A stretch of DNA of 64,000 bases from Przewalskia tangutica (lineage: Eukaryota > Streptophyta > Magnoliopsida > Solanales > Solanaceae). The stretch lies in contig CM056724.1 in NCBI GenBank assembly GCA_029844215.1, positions 4,520,307-4,584,306 of the forward strand, given 5' to 3'. Positions 60,853 through 64,000 of the stretch are shown in pieces. The position numbers and the translations under genes were made by a program. The notes under the pieces are model-generated. The model saw only the letters and a list, made by a program, of their open reading frames with translations. It did not search any database and had not been told where the DNA came from. Every line of letters starts with the position of its first letter. The first letter of the stretch is position 1.

Positions 60853-61285
60853 AATAATGACTCTTGTAGTTGGAGAGGATAAGACTACAAGAGTTTTTTC
60901 TGACGGACCTACTCGTTGATCTTAAGAATACTGGTTTAAAGAATGCGTTATTTTATGAGATTTAATTTTGGTTTTGAAGTACTTGTTGTCAGAACAATAA
61001 TGAGAGAGTTTTACCCGCATGGGTGTAGCTCAGTTGGTTCCAGGGTGGTAGATTGCTCCCGAAAGCGAGTTCGTGCTCGCAGCGATGTGGGAGTTCATTT
61101 CTTCTGTGAGGATGACTCGCGTGGCACTGAGACAATGTGCCTCCCACCTAGTGGGCCGCTGAGTACCATGATTTACCTTCCTCCACCAATCTCTGTCGGG
61201 TCGGAGGGGTGGGGGCCCTGTGGGCGAGGGATTTCGCCTTTTTGCTCCCAATAATGAGAGAGTTTTATAGGGGAAAAGGAAAAGG
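60853..61285. repeat. Duplicated 5' flank of NHL gene, unit 2, split by SINE
   Basis: It contains ACTACAAGAG, GATCTTAAGAATACTGG and ACAATAATGAGAGAGTTTTA, then the SINE at 61014-61249, then the rest of the unit (TAGGGGAAAAGG). Confidence 0.65.
61014..61249 (+). repeat. tRNA-derived SINE with 18-bp TSD
   Basis: The head has A box TAGCTCAGTTGG (61026-61037) and B-box-like GAGTTCGTGCTC (61067-61078). The body ends GGGATTTCGCCTTTTTGCTC. The perfect 18-bp target duplication AATAATGAGAGAGTTTTA lies at 60996-61013 and 61250-61267. The clean duplication suggests a recent insertion. Confidence 0.9.
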
Positions 61286-63470
61286 TGCAAAGAATATGTT
61301 ATGGAAGCTAGACTAGTCATTTTCTATGGGGTATAAAATTGATAAAGATGGTTTGTTTATGCTCTTTATTAAGGGTGCTAGTTTTTGATTTCTTGCAGGA
61401 AACTCAAGAGATCTTATGGAGTTGCACATTCTATATTTCACTAATAAGAATGTAGGATGCTTTCTCAAAAAAATTGAAGTTTTGTATATAGTGATGATTG
61501 CATGAATATTCTTATCGTGCATGAAGAGATAAAGCTAGGACAATAGTTTGGAGAATGGAAGTTTAACTTTAACTTTTCTAATATGAAAGAGTTTGCTGAT
61601 ATAATCAGGTCACAGAGAATGATCAGAGATTTAAAATTTATGGATTCATATAATCATTTCAAGTTAATATTATAGGAGTAATAATAATTGTGTTTACATT
61701 CAAACATTTAAAAATATTTAACGGAATTTCTTGATATATAAAGGATCTAAAAAAAAGTTACTGAGCTCACGTGAACTCGTGATCATTACTATAATCCGTC
61801 ACTAACTAGGGAATCCTCTAATATGGTTTGATAATTCTTGCTTAACTAACAAGTTGTTCGAAAACCATCCCTAAAGTTGTTCTCTACAAACGCAGATCAG
61901 AATGAATTGATTTCCCTATTTTCATAGTTTGTTAATTTTTGTGCGTATATGTTGTTAAAGACTATACACTTAATTTAACTTAAAATAAACAAGTACTTAA
62001 TTAATAACTAATCAAACTGAATACTAATTTCTTTTTAGGTCCATATTTTGTCTGAGAGTTGTTCACTTTTCATCCTTCCTCAAGATAATTCTAAAAAAAA
62101 ACTATTTGCGATATATCTTACTTTAGTATTTTTGTGCAATATTTACTTCATAGTCATACCATTAGCAATCACTTCATTTTTATTATGGATTTAAGTTATA
62201 TACGTTGATAATGTAAGGTTTATTATATGATTAGTGAATTTGATGTAACTGCAGGTTACTTCTTATATTTATAGGATTATTAATTAATGTTTATCAAGAA
62301 ATTTACGTATTTTTACCTAAACTATTGTATAAATATTATTTATATTGTCACTACATATAACTTAAACTCTTTTATAACGTGGTCTTCCCCCTATAAAATA
62401 GCCATATCCTAGCACGAGATCTAATAGTCACATCACACATCAGGCGACAATTTATAATCACATTTATTTGAATCAATTCCTTTGTAATTTTAGGTCAATA
62501 TTAGGTTAAAAATGCTTAGTTATACATTATCAGGGCCAAAAGCAAAACTTACTAACAATTGAGAGACCAAAACAACAACTATCTAAAAGCGTATGATAGC
62601 ACGATGGGCTTGGTAGGCACGCGGCTTATTTGAATTTAGGAACGCACATCAGCCCATATTGGATCCCGCCCATGACATGGATGTATTGGGCCAGGCAGTC
62701 AGAAGTGCAGATATAACCGATTTTGTGACTACGATTTAAGCTATATATTCGTAGTGCGTATAAGTTACAAATTTAATCATTTCAGACAAATATTCGGTGT
62801 CTACAGTTAAGAGTTCAGAATAAATTTAAGACATACGATTTTTAAACTGAAAAAAATGTCAGAATTTTGGCTTTTTCGTTATGCATGTTCCTGAAGTTTG
62901 TAATAATGGCAATACCAAACTTCAGATGTTTATCTTCAGAAAATAACCATTATTAAAGAGTTTTCAAAACCATTTTATATTTGAATAAATATTAAGAGTC
63001 TCACACCGGTAATGAAATGGAAAAATGGACTCTTTATATGGACTTGAACAATCCTCACCCTATAAGCTAGTTTTTGGGTTGAGCTAGGCCCAAGATTCAT
63101 TGTTACATTAAATCGTCTTGGATTCAAATATTCAAAAACTCTGCACTTTTAAAATTTCATGACAAAGTTTAAAGTTTTATCTCCAAAATTTTGGACGCTA
63201 TAATAATACCTATCTTTTAATTACAATATCATAGAATACACATGCATATTTTGAATTCAGTCCATCCAACAAACATGTGTCCACTTGGTAGAACACAAAA
63301 TCATGGTCTTGCCTTCATCTGTCCAGGAGTGATGTATATCTAGAATTAGGTCTCTGTCTCCACAACCAAATACTTATCCCGTTTCTTCTGTACTACAATT
63401 TATGTTAGATTTTTTCTTTTCAATTATTCTAAGAGAAATAATTTTTTTTATTATTATAATTTTTTTTTTT
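61286..63470. other. AT-rich intergenic DNA
   Basis: No coding sequence, RNA gene or clear element could be supported on either strand. Some pyrimidine tracts and TA-rich stretches are present. Confidence 0.5.
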
Positions 63471-63640
63471 AAATAAGTTCTACAAAGTGGCGGTTAGACC
63501 GACTATGTTGTAAGAAATGAAGTATTGATCATTCAAAAACTTTCACGTTCAGAAGATGAAAGTTGTAGAGATAAGGATGTTGAAATGGATGTATGACCAT
63601 ACTAAGAGAGATAAGATTATAAGTGAAGTTATTATTATAT
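63471..63640 (+). pseudogene. LINE reverse-transcriptase fragment
   Basis: The plus strand in broken frames reads FYKVAVRPTML, VQKMKVVEIRMLKWMYDHTK and RDKIISEV. These match the conserved segment of plant LINE ORF2 (normally '...RPTMLYG...EMRMLRWMCG...RRDKIRNE'). Stops and small shifts are present, and only about 170 bp remains. Confidence 0.75.
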
Positions 63641-63679
63641 TTTTGTGTTCAAGGCCGTACTTTAACATAATCAGTTTGT

Positions 63680-64000
63680 TTTAAGAACCCAAAAAATAGA
63701 AAAATCATTAAGGACAGAAATGTAGAAGAATTAGATTATTTTCGAGTCCACAAGTTTCTTATGTGTCCTTAAGAAATCTAATTCCCTCACATTTATCAAG
63801 GTTAATGGATTAATTCCTCCTAGGATAGAACAAAAATATATTATGCGATAGCGGCAGAACTTCAGCGAACTCAAATGGTAAATAGCAAATCACGTGACAC
63901 TTACGTTTTGTTTGGAAAAATAATGTAGAGAAGAGGGGAAATTTCAGAATTTTCTGTGTCTAAAATCTGAGGCAAGACCTCTGAATTTATAAGAAGTGAA
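63680..64000. repeat. LTR fragment related to E1 LTRs, cut by the window edge
   Basis: CGAGTCCACAAGTTTCTTAT, TGTCCTTAAGAAATCTAATT, CCTCACATTTATCAAGGTTA and CTCCTAGGATAGAAC follow the same order as 1060-1160 of the E1 LTR, with many changes. It continues past the window, so whether it is solo or part of an element is unknown. Confidence 0.65.

Noticed and set aside
61018..61085. tRNA gene
   Set aside because: A and B boxes are present, but the sequence does not close as a tRNA, and a 236-bp body with an 18-bp duplication shows it is a SINE.

Overview
This is plant nuclear DNA, almost certainly from a member of the Solanaceae. The signs are TS-type and other tRNA-derived SINEs, Solanaceae-style Ty1/copia elements with tRNA-iMet primer sites, very long LTRs ending in TGACA, and AT-rich intergenic DNA with MITEs. 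Genus cannot be told from the sequence alone. All statements rest on reading the sequence; no alignment or database search was run.

Layout. (1) 880-7483: a copia element (E1, minus strand) with two LTRs, TSD CCCAC and a decayed gag-pol, inserted in an older repeat. (2) 9328-17535: the only gene that looks intact, a seven-exon, minus-strand RING-type E3 ubiquitin ligase of 786 residues. Its introns carry two full SINEs, a LINE tail, a Stowaway MITE and a nested pair of foldback elements. (3) 18000-19700: SINE remnants upstream of that gene. (4) 19815-23300: an end-to-end hAT transposon with 8-bp TSD and a broken transposase. (5) 24309-36431: a 5'-truncated copia (E3, minus) split twice within the region around its reverse transcriptase by two solo LTRs of one family, 4.0 kb and 3.5 kb, in opposite orientation, each with its own 5-bp TSD. 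(6) 36900-38344: a solo LTR of Athila/Tat type. (7) 38345-49267: AT-rich intergenic DNA with SINEs, MITEs and two MULE-like foldback elements. (8) 49268-60678: one NDR1/HIN1-like (NHL, LEA_2) gene on the minus strand, cut into three pieces by two complete copia elements, E5 (49304-54690, plus) and E6 (54890-60286, minus). (9) 60680-64000: the duplicated upstream flank of the NHL gene holding a SINE with an 18-bp TSD, a LINE remnant, and the start of another LTR cut by the window edge.

How it fits together. The window is a stratified transposon landscape around one living gene and one killed gene. Target-site duplications give the order of many insertions: E3 before its two solo LTRs, the outer foldback before the inner one in intron 4, and the NHL gene before E5 and E6. 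No operon-like or novel multi-gene system is visible. The most informative observations are the doubly split NHL gene, an in-frame 81-nt intron just before the RING domain, the head-to-head solo LTRs, and two foldback elements in nearly the same 9-bp target about 200 bp apart.
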